This document shows, in pieces, positions 9,012 to 18,760 of a DNA stretch of 64,000 bases (its first letter is position 1; every line of letters starts with the position of its first letter). Origin of the DNA: Microcystis aeruginosa W13-11 (GTDB lineage Bacteria > Cyanobacteriota > Cyanobacteriia > Cyanobacteriales > Microcystaceae). A program made the position numbers and the translations under genes. Location: assembly GCA_009995705.1 (NCBI GenBank), contig JAADBR010000002.1, positions 52,522-116,521 of the forward strand, written 5' to 3'. Under the pieces are notes generated by a model, which ran no database searches, was not told the DNA's origin, and saw nothing but the letters and a program-made list of their open reading frames with translations.

Positions 9012-10439
9012 TTAACTGCTGGTCAGGGCGACAAATTTATCCTTTTCTTCATCGGATAATTGCTCCGATTGTCCTGTGATTTGTTTGTAGATTTTTAGAT
9101 ATTCCAAAGCGGATTTATACCAACTGAAATCTTGAGTCATTGCCCGTTGCTGTAGTTTTTGCCAATCCTGTTTATAACGGAAACTTTCCCAAGTCCGGAT
9201 CATACAGGTAAACAGGTCTAAGGGTTCATAGCGATCAAAACTAAATCCCGTTCCTTTTTCCTGAATCGGGTCGTGGAAAGACACTGTATCGACTAAACCA
9301 CCGGTGCGACGTACCATGGGGATGCAACCATAACGCATGGCCATTAATTGGGAAATGCCGCAGGGTTCAAAACGGGAAGGCATTAATAAAGCATCGGCCC
9401 CCCCATAGATGCGACGGGAAAGGGCATCACTATAGAGAAGATGCAGGGACATTCGCCCCCGGAAACGGGAAGTCATCTCCCATAGTTGGGTTTCATAATA
9501 GCGATCGCCTGTACCTAAAATAATCAATTGTGCATCAGTATAGGTGAGAAAGCGATCTAAAATTTGCATCACTAGATCAATACCTTTTTGTTCCACCAAA
9601 CGCGTCACCATCGCCATGACAAAGGCACTTTTACTGACCTGTAGCCCCACTTCTTCTTGCAGGGCAATTTTATTGGCCAGACGTTTTTCGATGGTTTCTG
9701 GGGTAAAATTCTGCTTAAGATAAACATCTTTAGCCGGGTTATACACCTCCGTATCGATGCCGTTAACAATCCCCACCAGATTGCCAGAAATATAGGATAA
9801 TAATCCCTCTAAATTTTCGCCATAAATGGGGGTCTGTATTTGACGGGCATAGGTGGGAGAGACAGTCGTGACGCGATTAGCAAATTGAACCGCCGCGGCC
9901 ATAGTATTATCCCCCTGCATATACCAAGGACACCAAGTCATTTTTTCTAATGCTTCGCGCCAAGGCCCCTGGTAGGCGAGATTATGGATCGTAAAAACGG
10001 TGCTAATATCGGGGTCTTGGTGCATCCAAACGGGAATCATGCCCGTATGCCAATCATGACAGTGAATAACTTGCGGTTTCCAGCAATTCCAGGCGAATTC
10101 CGCCGCACCATTGGCAAAAAGGGTAAATCTCCAGGCCTCATCTTCGCCTCCGTAGATACTGCGTCCAGAGAAAGCTAGATGACCAAAGAGGTAGAGAGGA
10201 ATATCTGTATCGGGTAAAACCGTTTCATAGACTGAAAAATCCTGAAACATGGCGAATCCTGACCAAATGGGTTCGGAAGGGATGTCCATTTTTTCCTGAA
10301 GAAAACCGTAGTAAGGTAGAAAAATCCGCACATCATAACCTAGCTGACGCAAGACTTTCGGTAATGCCCCAATTACGTCTCCCATTCCCCCAACTTTGGC
10401 AATTGGAGCGGCCTCGGCACCCACAAATAGAATTCGCAT
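9012..10439 (-). CDS. glgA: Glycogen synthase (ADP-glucose type)
   Basis: A GT5 glycosyltransferase of 475 residues that adds glucose from ADP-glucose to the growing alpha-1,4-glucan. The N-terminal substrate loop [10 protein letters not shown] (residues 15-24), the [13 protein letters not shown] segment, and the C-terminal [15 protein letters not shown] motif are all present. Length and motifs match the cyanobacterial GlgA1 type. It is cytosolic and monocistronic in this window; convergent with the VWA gene. Confidence 0.95.
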   Translation of the reverse strand: MRILFVGAEAAPIAKVGGMGDVIGALPKVLRQLGYDVRIFLPYYGFLQEKMDIPSEPIWSGFAMFQDFSVYETVLPDTDIPLYLFGHLAFSGRSIYGGEDEAWRFTLFANGAAEFAWNCWKPQVIHCHDWHTGMIPVWMHQDPDISTVFTIHNLAYQGPWREALEKMTWCPWYMQGDNTMAAAVQFANRVTTVSPTYARQIQTPIYGENLEGLLSYISGNLVGIVNGIDTEVYNPAKDVYLKQNFTPETIEKRLANKIALQEEVGLQVSKSAFVMAMVTRLVEQKGIDLVMQILDRFLTYTDAQLIILGTGDRYYETQLWEMTSRFRGRMSLHLLYSDALSRRIYGGADALLMPSRFEPCGISQLMAMRYGCIPMVRRTGGLVDTVSFHDPIQEKGTGFSFDRYEPLDLFTCMIRTWESFRYKQDWQKLQQRAMTQDFSWYKSALEYLKIYKQITGQSEQLSDEEKDKFVALTSS

Positions 10440-10667
10440 ACTCTTCCCGCTTCACTTCACGACGACAAGAAATTTTAACAGATAAACCCCCCCTAGCAGG
10501 ATTTGCCAGCAGGTATTATCGGATTAGCCGAGATTTTTCTTTCACTAACCAGAGAGCCAACGAGGAATATAATTAGCTGTTTTGGGCATTATTAAGTTTT
10601 TTAGGCTTTTTTTACCGTCTTTTTAGCAATTTTTGGCTGATCAGCACTGTTTCTGTCCCTGTCAAAG

Positions 10668-11297
10668 TTAAATCCACTCTTCCTCATCCCCTTTGTTTAC
10701 TTCATTTTGATCCTCGGCGGGGGGCGTAATAATCCGATAATTGACATCGTACACTTGATCGGCTTTTTCCCCGCGAGTCTCTTTGGCTGTGCGGTAACTA
10801 TAGGAATAAACCGAGCCAGTTTGAGAACTGTCACTTGGTGGCTTGACAAAATTTGCTCTTTGGCTCACATCAGGGTTAACTTTTTCCTCATCGGCAACCC
10901 TAGGCGGAAATTCTTCCCGCTCCTGAATGGTCGTCGGTTTTTCGGGGGGTGTATCAAAATTCCAATCATCACCGCTATCTCTTTCCCAATCGTTACCCCG
11001 TGCAGACGGAGCAGTATCCTGAATATAGGTAGGTCGGGGAGATGGCGGTGGGACTGTGGGATTATTCGCTATACGAGGGGAGGCTTTTGGGGCAGCCAAA
11101 GGACGACCAAAACTATAGAGAAATTGCAGGGTTAAACCACTGATAATTCCCGCTAGGGTGAAAAGTAACACCCAAACCGCTAGGGGCAGTTTTACCGTCA
11201 TAATACCGCCAAAAAAGACCAAAGTGATCACCCCCAGATTCTGCCAGATCAGTAATCCGCCCACAGCGATCGCAAATAAGACCATAATCCAGCCCAT
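10668..11297 (-). CDS. LapA-like two-helix membrane protein with long acidic tail
   Basis: A 209-residue protein. Residues 1-60 hold two closely spaced membrane helices (GWIMVLFAIAVGGLLIWQ and VWVLLFTLAGIISGLTLQF) like the LapA/DUF1049 domain. The remaining 140 residues are hydrophilic, rich in Pro, Glu, Asp and Ser and probably disordered, without a recognised domain. Function is not known; the layout suggests a membrane anchor with a cytoplasmic tail. Confidence 0.72.
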   Translation of the reverse strand: MGWIMVLFAIAVGGLLIWQNLGVITLVFFGGIMTVKLPLAVWVLLFTLAGIISGLTLQFLYSFGRPLAAPKASPRIANNPTVPPPSPRPTYIQDTAPSARGNDWERDSGDDWNFDTPPEKPTTIQEREEFPPRVADEEKVNPDVSQRANFVKPPSDSSQTGSVYSYSYRTAKETRGEKADQVYDVNYRIITPPAEDQNEVNKGDEEEWI

Positions 11298-11380
11298 TTT
11301 TACCTCCCTTGACTCAGTGATCAGTAAACAGTGATCAGTAAACAGTAAACAGGCATAAAGATAAAGATAACTAACTAATT

Positions 11381-11596
11381 AGGGTTTGCTGAATAAATGT
11401 GAAATGTAGGCAAGGTAGGGGTTTTGTGGCTTTTCTTGCGAAACAGGTGCAAGATTTTGAGAGAATCATGCTTCCAAACTTTGCGTCTTCATCGGCCCGC
11501 GTCGGTGTAGGGGCGAAGCATTCGGGCAATAACCTATCGGTGAAACTGGAGATTTTCTATCCGAATGCTTCGCCCGTACTTTTTGCCGCAAACCCT
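11381..11596. mobile_element. MITE family A, copy 2
   Basis: A 216-bp element with ends AGGGTTTGCTGAATAAA and TTGCCGCAAACCCT and a flanking 4-bp duplication AATT (11377-11380, 11597-11600). Its left 120 bp matches 45981-46100 closely. The short reading frame inside (11399-11602) has no protein-like features and is not annotated. Confidence 0.85.
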
Positions 11597-11647
11597 AATT
11601 AACTTAAAACTTACATCTGATAACTGATAACTGATAACTGATAACTG

Positions 11648-12265
11648 TCAATGTCCTTGCCAGCGATTAATTGTCACACAATCGATATCTAACTGATCGA
11701 GAGTACGAGCGATAACAAAATCGACCAAATCCTCGATCGATTGGGGATGATGATACCATGCCGGTATTGCTGGCACGATTCTAACGCCCGCCTCGGCCAA
11801 AGTAGTTAAATTACGCAGATGAATTAAACTAAAAGGGGTCTCTCGCGGTACTAAAACCAATTTTCTGCCCTCCTTAATCTGCACATCGGCCGCTCTTTCT
11901 AGCAGATCGGAACTTAATCCCCCCGCTAATTTGGCCACTGTACTCATGCTACAGGGAATAATTACCATGCCAAGGGTGCGATAGGAACCACTGGCGATCG
12001 TTGCCCCCACATCACCCCAACGATGACAGCGTAATTTCCCCCCCTCCATCACCCCGGATTGACTGCGCCAAAATTGTTCTTGCAGCTCCGGTTCTGGCGG
12101 CATCCGAATATTATCTTCTGCTTGCCAAACAGTGTAAGCTGATCTGGAGGCCACTAGATCGATCGTGTAGTCGGCTAAAAGTAGATATTTGAGAGTACGG
12201 ACAGCATAAATCAGTCCTGATGCCCCTGTAACGCCCAAAATTAGCGGTTTAGATAATTCCTTCAA
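11648..12265 (-). CDS. ubiX: UbiX-type flavin prenyltransferase
   Basis: A 205-residue UbiX/Pad1-family enzyme that prenylates FMN with dimethylallyl phosphate to make the prenyl-FMN cofactor of UbiD decarboxylases. The N-terminal flavin motif GVTGASGLIYAVRTLKYL and the conserved VPRETPFSLIHLRNL segment are intact. In cyanobacteria the cofactor serves plastoquinone-type quinone synthesis. Its start overlaps the end of the upstream HEAT-repeat gene by 17 bp, so the two are co-transcribed and probably coupled. Confidence 0.92.
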   Translation of the reverse strand: MKELSKPLILGVTGASGLIYAVRTLKYLLLADYTIDLVASRSAYTVWQAEDNIRMPPEPELQEQFWRSQSGVMEGGKLRCHRWGDVGATIASGSYRTLGMVIIPCSMSTVAKLAGGLSSDLLERAADVQIKEGRKLVLVPRETPFSLIHLRNLTTLAEAGVRIVPAIPAWYHHPQSIEDLVDFVIARTLDQLDIDCVTINRWQGH

Positions 12266-12992
12266 GCTCTAATTCCTCGATCAATTGTAATCCTCTTGGG
12301 TCGCCCACTTTTAATAAAGCACCCCTAGCATCTTCCTTGACACCTAAATCCTCATCTTCCACCAAGGCCTCGATCAAAGCATCGATCGCCGTGGCATAAA
12401 TCACATTTAAGGGCAATTCTCGGCACAATTGACCGATCGACCAAGCGCAATTACTCCGCACCGCTGCGATTAAATCCCGGCGCAATCCTTCAATTAAAGG
12501 CGGCAACACGGTGATGATATCTTCATAATTGACCTTGGCAATCTGGGCCAAACTACTGGCTGCCCATAATCGCACCGCCGAAATATCAGTTTTGAGAGCA
12601 TGAACCAAAGGCTCGATCGCTTTGCGATCGCCACAGTTACCCAGGGCCCAAACTACCCCTTTTCTGACGTAACCATTCCAATCTCTGGCCAGTAAATCGA
12701 TTAAGGGAGCCACAGAGCTAAGACTGGGATTTCGGCCCAAAGCGTAGGCGACACTGACACGCACTAGGGGACAGACATCGTTTAACATCTCTAGTAAAGG
12801 TGCGATCGCTCTTTCGTCCCGCAATTCACAAAAGGCCCGGGCTGCGATCATCCTCTCGCTCACATCAGCAGAAGTAAGCAATGAGAGCATCTCCTCAGGA
12901 TCGGGGGGAATTTCCGCTGCTTGATCCGGATCGCTCCCATCGAGAGGATTATTTAAGGGGTTGCTAGAGTCTAGGATTTCATCGTCGTACAT
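12249..12992 (-). CDS. HEAT-repeat protein
   Basis: A 247-residue protein with an acidic 35-residue N-terminus followed by about five HEAT-type helical repeats, such as RAIAPLLEMLNDVCPLVRVS and KAIEPLVHALKTDISAVRLW. Repeats of this kind occur in cyanobacterial bilin lyases (CpcE type) and NblB-like proteins, but also in many unrelated scaffolds. No catalytic residues are visible. Operon with ubiX. It may be a protein-binding scaffold; no more specific role can be claimed. Confidence 0.82.
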   Translation of the reverse strand: MYDDEILDSSNPLNNPLDGSDPDQAAEIPPDPEEMLSLLTSADVSERMIAARAFCELRDERAIAPLLEMLNDVCPLVRVSVAYALGRNPSLSSVAPLIDLLARDWNGYVRKGVVWALGNCGDRKAIEPLVHALKTDISAVRLWAASSLAQIAKVNYEDIITVLPPLIEGLRRDLIAAVRSNCAWSIGQLCRELPLNVIYATAIDALIEALVEDEDLGVKEDARGALLKVGDPRGLQLIEELELEGII

Positions 12993-13416
12993 ACTTGTTA
13001 GATTATCTTAATCCGTGACCGCTCACGTCAAGCCCAAGGTCAAAAAGTAGTTGCGGGTTGGGGAGACTTTTCAGTGATCGGTAATCAGTAATCGGTAAAC
13101 TGAAGGCAACAGGCAAAAGAAAGAATCCGGCAATTCTCCCACCTAAAAACAAGGTCAGAAACTAAGTAAATCAAAGCTTTTAGCTTACCAAATTAGGTCA
13201 CACTTCATCTTGAGGAGAAAGGCTGCAGGCTCTCTTATTGTTTGTGTGATAAGTTTAACTGATATATTTGTGTCTGGTGTGGTTCCTTCCAGTCGTTGGC
13301 CCGCAAGACTGTATCTTAAAATACATTTTGCCCACCAAACCTAAGGGAGCCAGCTGCATTTACAAAACCCGACAGACCAGAAAGCAAATACAGGGCAAAT
13401 TTTATTGTTTTTCCGA
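12993..13416. other. Intergenic region, nothing recognised
   Basis: This stretch contains short CAGTGATCGGTAATCAGTAATCGG-like direct repeats near 13075 (no array structure) and AT-rich sequence. No gene, RNA or terminator could be supported. Confidence 0.5.
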
Positions 13417-13489
<73 letters not shown>

Positions 13490-13565
13490 TTTTTTTAGTC
13501 CTTTCTTAATATAGCACGCCCTCGAAATAATTGCAAGGTTTTTTTCTAAAAAGTTTTCTGCTCGA

Positions 13566-15794
13566 CTAGATTGGCAAGGTGAGGGTAAAAGTGGTGACAG
13601 CATTGGCACTGGTGACATCAATGGTGGCATTCAGGGGTTTAATCAGTTTGTGGACTAAAGCTAAACCTAAACCGGTGCCACTGTAGCGCCAGGGATCTTG
13701 GTTAGGAATGCGATAAAAAGGAGCAAATATTCTTGATAATTCCCCTGGAGCGATTTCTACACCTGAATTGCTCACACTGATTAATATTTGCTCGTCCGCA
13801 CGCCTGACATTTACCCTAATTATCCCTTGTTCTGGGGTATATTTGGAAGCATTGGTCAGTAATTCCGCTATGATGCGTTCGATATCACAAAGATTGCTGT
13901 TAATCTCCGGTATATCCCCATCTATATCTAAAATTAACTGCTGTTGTCGCTCGCGGGTGAGAGTGCGAAAAGGTTCCACTAATAAGGGTAGCCAAGAAAG
14001 TAAGTCGATTGTTTCGAGCGCCGGAGGTTCGGTTTCCGCATCCAGATAGGTTAAAGTCAGCAAATCATTAACTAATTTACTCTGACGTTGAGATTCAATG
14101 TTAAGAATTTGCAACAGTTGACCGATCGAATCCTCTGGATCAATCTCGATCCCTTGATATTCTAGGAGACTTTCTAGGGTTTCCACCGCTAGACGAATGC
14201 TGGTAATCGGGGTTCGCAGTTCATGGGAAAGGGTTTTCAGGAATTCGCTTTTTAATCTTTCTAGTTTTTCTAATTCCCTCACTTGTGCTTGGGAAGATTC
14301 GTAAAGTCGCGCTTGGCGAATAGCGATCGCACATTCGGTGGCAATATGTTGAATCAAATTAGTTTCTAAGGAGTTAAAAATCTGATTAGCTGGTCGAATT
14401 AGCCAAATATTGCCCAAAAAACCCTGATCGTCAAAGATAGGACAAGCGCAGCGGTTAACACGACAGATTTGCGGATTGCCAAGGGGAAGATAATCGACAA
14501 ATTGTAAAACTTGTTTGTGCAGCAGCGGTTGATAGATTTCAGGAAAATCGCTAATTTGACGGCTAATTCCCTGACAGATAAGCTCTTGAGTGGTGTATTC
14601 GTGGATAATAGTGGCTTTGCTGCGACTGGGATTGTAAAGCTCAATTTGGGCCCGTTGTGCGGGTAAAACCTGCACTAATTCCCTGGTGGTGGTTTGCAGA
14701 ATATGATTTTCATCGAGACTATCGCGAATTTTTTCGGTAATCCGTCCGATTAATGCTTCATACTTCAAAGTCATCTGCAATTCGGCAGTTCTTTGCTGAA
14801 CCTCCGATTCTAAGGCAGTATTCAAGCATTTTACCCGTTGGTGCAGTTCCGCTTGTTGAATGGCAATTCCCACTTGAATGGCTAATTGTTTAAGGAGATC
14901 GATTTCTTGGGATTGCCAAGAGCGAGTTTTTTGGCAATTTTGGGCAATTAGTAACCCCCAGAGTTGGTTATCGCAGAGAATTGGCACCACCAAGTTAGCC
15001 TGTACTTGCAAAGAGGTTAGTAGGCTGCGATAACAGGGATCAAGTCCACAATTATGGACATTTTCAATAACCTGAATTCTCCCGCGACGATAATTTTCCA
15101 GACGTTCTGGGGATAAATTAAAGCAGGGATCCTCAATGCTGTTTCCCAAGACGGAATTAATCCTCGCAGTATGGGATTCCACCACAATCATGCCACTATG
15201 ATCGGGGAATAAACGATAAATTAACACTCGATCGCAGTTGAGGAATTGTCGCACTTCCTTAACGGTTCTTTGCAAAATGCGATCAAGATCCAACGATTGC
15301 CGGATTCTTTCCTGCATTACCCCCAGTAGTTGTTCCCGTTCTGCTTGTAATCTTAAAGCTTCTTCGGCCTGTTTACGTTCGGTGATATTGGTACTGGTTC
15401 CCACTAAACGATAGATACGCGCATTTTTATCCCGTAGGGGTGTTAAAGTCGTTAGCCACCAGTAGGGTATATTTTGAAAAGGTAAATACTGTTCGTAGGA
15501 AATAGTCGTTCCGTAACGCACACAATCGCTATAGTGTTGCCGCACACTACGCGCATCATCGGGGGGAAGGATTTGTTCGGGAGTTTTGCCTTTAATCTCT
15601 GATGAACGCAATCCTGTCCAGCGTTCATGAACGGGGTTTGCTCCCACATAGCGAAAATCTCTATTTTCCAGCACGTCCACTACAAAAATCGACGCTTGCA
15701 CGGAATTAAATATACTACGCAGAAACTGCTCGGAATACTCCTCTTTTAGCTGTTTATCTAGCTCGATCTCGATTTCTGATGGCTGCTTTTCCAT
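13566..15794 (-). CDS. PAS-GAF-GAF sensor histidine kinase, possible cyanobacteriochrome
   Basis: A 742-residue soluble kinase. Domains in order: PAS with PAC (about 22-145), GAF1 (about 160-315), a short coiled coil, GAF2 (about 345-500), HisKA with phosphorylatable His524 in TLSHELRTP, and an HATPase domain to the C-terminus (GTGLGLALVHKL). GAF1 resembles chromophore-binding cyanobacteriochrome domains: it has DPCF at 222-225 (the DXCF motif), Cys254 in LDPCYRSLL followed by VQANLVVPI and LWGLLIAQNC. The usual His after the canonical Cys is Tyr255. No receiver gene lies nearby. Kinase assignment is firm; bilin binding is an inference. Confidence 0.9.
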   Translation of the reverse strand: MEKQPSEIEIELDKQLKEEYSEQFLRSIFNSVQASIFVVDVLENRDFRYVGANPVHERWTGLRSSEIKGKTPEQILPPDDARSVRQHYSDCVRYGTTISYEQYLPFQNIPYWWLTTLTPLRDKNARIYRLVGTSTNITERKQAEEALRLQAEREQLLGVMQERIRQSLDLDRILQRTVKEVRQFLNCDRVLIYRLFPDHSGMIVVESHTARINSVLGNSIEDPCFNLSPERLENYRRGRIQVIENVHNCGLDPCYRSLLTSLQVQANLVVPILCDNQLWGLLIAQNCQKTRSWQSQEIDLLKQLAIQVGIAIQQAELHQRVKCLNTALESEVQQRTAELQMTLKYEALIGRITEKIRDSLDENHILQTTTRELVQVLPAQRAQIELYNPSRSKATIIHEYTTQELICQGISRQISDFPEIYQPLLHKQVLQFVDYLPLGNPQICRVNRCACPIFDDQGFLGNIWLIRPANQIFNSLETNLIQHIATECAIAIRQARLYESSQAQVRELEKLERLKSEFLKTLSHELRTPITSIRLAVETLESLLEYQGIEIDPEDSIGQLLQILNIESQRQSKLVNDLLTLTYLDAETEPPALETIDLLSWLPLLVEPFRTLTRERQQQLILDIDGDIPEINSNLCDIERIIAELLTNASKYTPEQGIIRVNVRRADEQILISVSNSGVEIAPGELSRIFAPFYRIPNQDPWRYSGTGLGLALVHKLIKPLNATIDVTSANAVTTFTLTLPI

Positions 15795-16021
15795 AAGAGC
15801 CTCCCATTGTGCTAATTGGTGGATTTGGATCGATAATCACAAAATCGTCGGCTACCCCCAGAGCGATTTAATTATTTCTTTAGATTCTCGCACGAATTTT
15901 CCTCTCCGCTGCCGATTTCGATATATTTCTTTGCAAAAACGAGAAAGCAACCCCAATATACTGAGATCGCTTATCAGTTATCAGTGACCAGTTATCAGTG
16001 ATCGGGTTTAGGTTTTAAGTT

Positions 16022-16112
16022 AGGTAGCTAGATACAATTAATTAAGTATATCTAACTACTCCTTAGATAAGTGCCTATCCTCACCAAGAAGTTAATTTTG
16101 TCCTATTACTTA
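16022..16112. repeat. Interspersed repeat family C, copy 1
   Basis: About 90 bp resembling 18671-18760 and, inverted, 46130-46220. Shared words include ATATCTAACTACTCCTT and CCTATCCTCACCAAGAAGTTAATTTTG. It is flanked on both sides by short CAGTGATC/CAGTTATC runs that fill the rest of the gap between the kinase and rpsR. Confidence 0.6.
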
Positions 16113-16161
16113 TACGTGTTATTTTCAGTGATCACTGATTACTGATTACTGATCACTGAAT

Positions 16162-16377
16162 TTAGGCTTCTTGGTTGACAAAAGGTAATAAAGCCATTAA
16201 ACGGGCCCGTTTTACCGCTTCCGTTAAATCTCGCTGTTGTTTAGAAGTTAAACCGGTGATGCGTCTAGGTAGAAGTTTGCCGCGTTCGGTGATGAATTTG
16301 CGGAGGAGTTCGGTGTCTTTGTAGTCAATCGGTTGACTGGGGGAGATGGGGGAGAGACGTTTACGATAGTAGCTCAT
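16162..16377 (-). CDS. rpsR: 30S ribosomal protein S18
   Basis: A 71-residue protein with the S18 core [21 protein letters not shown] followed by [20 protein letters not shown]. Length and sequence are typical of cyanobacterial S18. It follows rpmG by 40 bp on the same strand, the rpmG-rpsR order usual in cyanobacteria and plastids. Confidence 0.97.
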   Translation of the reverse strand: MSYYRKRLSPISPSQPIDYKDTELLRKFITERGKLLPRRITGLTSKQQRDLTEAVKRARLMALLPFVNQEA

Positions 16378-16417
16378 AGATTTGTAAAGATTGCTTGACT
16401 TTTTAACTAAAGTGTGC

Positions 16418-16612
16418 TTACTTAATTTCCTTGTGGACGGTGTGCTTATTGCAGTGGGGACAGTATTTCTTGATTTCCAGTCTGCCGGTGGTATTGCGAC
16501 GGTTTTTGCTGGTGGTGTAGCGAGAAACGCCGGGGGTACGCTTATCGGGATTACTGCGGCATTCCGTGCATTCTACAGTGATGATTAGGCGAACGCCTTT
16601 TTTACTAGCCAT
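16418..16612 (-). CDS. rpmG: 50S ribosomal protein L33
   Basis: A 64-residue L33 with the opening segment [18 protein letters not shown] and a zinc-ribbon-like arrangement of cysteines, CTEC and CPHC. It is first in a two-gene operon with rpsR. Confidence 0.97.
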   Translation of the reverse strand: MASKKGVRLIITVECTECRSNPDKRTPGVSRYTTSKNRRNTTGRLEIKKYCPHCNKHTVHKEIK

Positions 16613-16789
16613 AACAACAGGGGATCGGATAAATTTACACGCAATCGATCATTATGACATATCTGGGGCTTTTTAGGCAAGAGCGGCCAGGACATCGGCG
16701 AGGAATTGTCGGCTGAAAAGTTGATTTTGAGATGAAATCCAGCACAAAAAAGCTAGAATAATCACAGCAGTTGGCGAGGATGAGGAAAA

Positions 16790-18202
16790 ATGACGGTAAG
16801 ATTGGGTAAACCGATTTTAGTGACGGGGATAGGCATTACCATCGCTTTCACCCTAGGGGAAACTTTCAATAGTACACTGAGCGAAATCGGTTCATGGGGT
16901 ATTTTCGGTGCGATTGCTCTTGGTGCTGGTATCTGGTTTTGGCAAAAACCCAACACGAAAATCGATTTTTCCCCTTCCACTCCCCTGAGTCTAGAAAAGG
17001 TTAAACAAGCGATTAGCAAAGCCGAGAAGATAATTAATTATCTGGCTAAAGAAGACCCCAATCAAGACTCAACCCCACTCAAAACCAGTTTGACCCAATT
17101 AAATCAAGAATTTACTCGCCAAGACCTGAAAATTGCCATTACTGGGGCTAAAAAAACTGGTAAAACTGCCTTAAAAAAACTACTGGAAAGCGGCAATTTT
17201 GGGGAATCTGTCGCTTTTCTGGAAACGGAACCGCTTCTAACTTTCGACTCCACCGCTAACCAGAAAAAAGCTCTAGCAGCCGACCTAGTTTTGTATCTCA
17301 TCAATGGGGATTTAAGCGATTCCGAATGGCAAATTCTCCAGCAATTCGATCGAATGCACCAGCGTGTTATCCTGTTACTGAATAAACAGGATCGTTTACC
17401 CGCCGAAACCAGAGAAGAAATACTCCTTTCCCTGAAACAAAGACTGAAAGAAACTATTCCCACTCACCACATTTTAGCCATAGCCGCTGCCCCTGAACCC
17501 CTAAAAGTTCGTCAACATCAAAGCAATGGAGAAATTAAGGAATGGACGGAAACCCAAACCGTGGTTATCGATCCTTTAGATAATCATCTCCGACAAATTA
17601 TCGAACAAGAAAAGCAGGAATTAGTTCTGGGAACTATCTGGAGACAAGCGCTCGAATTAGTCAAGGAAACCAAACAATTACTTAATCAATCCCGACGCAA
17701 AAAGGCTTTACCTGTTATCGAACAATACCAATGGATAGCCGCTACTGCCACTTTTGCTAATCCTCTTGCAGCCCTAGATTTAGTTTTAGCGGCAGCCACT
17801 AACGCTCAAATGTTAGTGGATTTAGGGGCAATTTATCAACAAAAAATGTCCGTTGAACAAGCAAAAACAGCCATGACTACCCTGGGGAAAATGATGGTAC
17901 AATTGGGCATGGTAGAGGTGACAACTCAGGCATTAGGAACGATTCTCAAGGGAAATGCGATTACTTATATTGCCGGTGGTACAGTGCAGGGAATTGGAGC
18001 AGCCTATTTAACTCGTTTAGCTGGTTTAAGTTTAGTTGAATATTTCCAAGAACAGGAAATTAACGAGCAGCTGAATAATGATTGGAATTGGACGAGTTTG
18101 CAGAATAAAGTTAAACAGGTCTGGGAACAAAATCAGCGCCTAGCATTTTTACAGGATTTTGTCAAGCAAACGAGCGCTCGTTGGTCGGCATTTTCTAGTT
18201 AA
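16790..18202 (+). CDS. Membrane-associated GTPase-like protein (DUF697 type)
   Basis: A 470-residue protein. Two hydrophobic segments lie near the N-terminus (about residues 8-25 and 32-50). A P-loop GAKKTGKT (about 121-128) and a G4-like NKQD (about 203-206) mark a GTPase-like domain, though the G3 region is degenerate. The C-terminal half has hydrophobic helices (AALDLVLAAATNAQMLVDLG, ITYIAGGTVQGIGAAYLTRL) typical of the DUF697 family of cyanobacterial GTPases. Role unknown, probably at the inner membrane or thylakoid. Confidence 0.78.
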   Translation: MTVRLGKPILVTGIGITIAFTLGETFNSTLSEIGSWGIFGAIALGAGIWFWQKPNTKIDFSPSTPLSLEKVKQAISKAEKIINYLAKEDPNQDSTPLKTSLTQLNQEFTRQDLKIAITGAKKTGKTALKKLLESGNFGESVAFLETEPLLTFDSTANQKKALAADLVLYLINGDLSDSEWQILQQFDRMHQRVILLLNKQDRLPAETREEILLSLKQRLKETIPTHHILAIAAAPEPLKVRQHQSNGEIKEWTETQTVVIDPLDNHLRQIIEQEKQELVLGTIWRQALELVKETKQLLNQSRRKKALPVIEQYQWIAATATFANPLAALDLVLAAATNAQMLVDLGAIYQQKMSVEQAKTAMTTLGKMMVQLGMVEVTTQALGTILKGNAITYIAGGTVQGIGAAYLTRLAGLSLVEYFQEQEINEQLNNDWNWTSLQNKVKQVWEQNQRLAFLQDFVKQTSARWSAFSS

Positions 18203-18211
18203 AAAATCTAG

Positions 18212-18598
18212 TTAAGAACTGGGAAAAGGTAAATGCTGACGCAGCACATCCCAGCGCGAACAATCCCAATAATCGATATGAGAAATAATCAGATTATTGT
18301 CATCGAGAGTTAATTCACTGCGGCCAGAAATAGCGATGCGAGGCCGCCAAGGCAAAGGGGTTGTCCAGTACAATGTCCAACGGGTATTAATAATATTTCC
18401 CTGCTGTTCAATTGCGTGGACATCCATCTTGATAGCTTGGAACCATTGACCCATAAAACCAATCATTTCCCGATAGCGTTTAATCCCCCGAAATTGATTG
18501 AGAGGGTCTTGAAAATAAACGTTATCAGCATAAATATCATAGGTTTGATCGAGGGGAAATCTTTGATAATCTTGCTGCAAAATAGCGATAATATCCAT
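18212..18598 (-). CDS. DUF2358 (NTF2-like) protein
   Basis: A 128-residue protein with the cone-shaped NTF2-like pattern of DUF2358: YDIYADNVYFQDPLNQFRG near the N-terminus and a WRPRIAISGRSELTLDDN strand pair. The family is conserved in cyanobacteria and plants without an assigned reaction. It is convergent with the GTPase-like gene, whose stop is 9 bp away. Confidence 0.82.
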   Translation of the reverse strand: MDIIAILQQDYQRFPLDQTYDIYADNVYFQDPLNQFRGIKRYREMIGFMGQWFQAIKMDVHAIEQQGNIINTRWTLYWTTPLPWRPRIAISGRSELTLDDNNLIISHIDYWDCSRWDVLRQHLPFPSS

Positions 18599-18670
18599 AA
18601 AATACCCAATTATTCCCGATAGCTATTGTCTTTTTTCACTGTTGACAAGTCACTCTTAACTATTAAGTCC

Positions 18671-18760
18671 TAAGCAAAATTAGTTATACATATTTAACAA
18701 CCTCTTGCCTATTGCCTTTTGCCTCTCCTAACCAAGAAATTAGTTTTGCACCACTACTTA
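18671..18760. repeat. Interspersed repeat family C, copy 2
   Basis: A 90-bp sequence with imperfect inverted ends (GCAAAATTAGTT near the left, AATTAGTTTTGC near the right), matching 16022-16112 and 46130-46220. It ends at the stop codon of miaB (minus strand). Confidence 0.65.

Noticed and set aside
11399..11602. A 67-codon frame inside MITE A copy 2
   Set aside because: Lies within a non-coding element and is not kept in the other copies.
16000..16160. Short runs of CAGTGATCAGTAAACAG and CTGATAACTGATAACTG, also near 11330, 11620, 13070, 42620 and 41190
   Set aside because: They are simple, irregular intergenic runs without unique spacers, so not CRISPR arrays or iterons.
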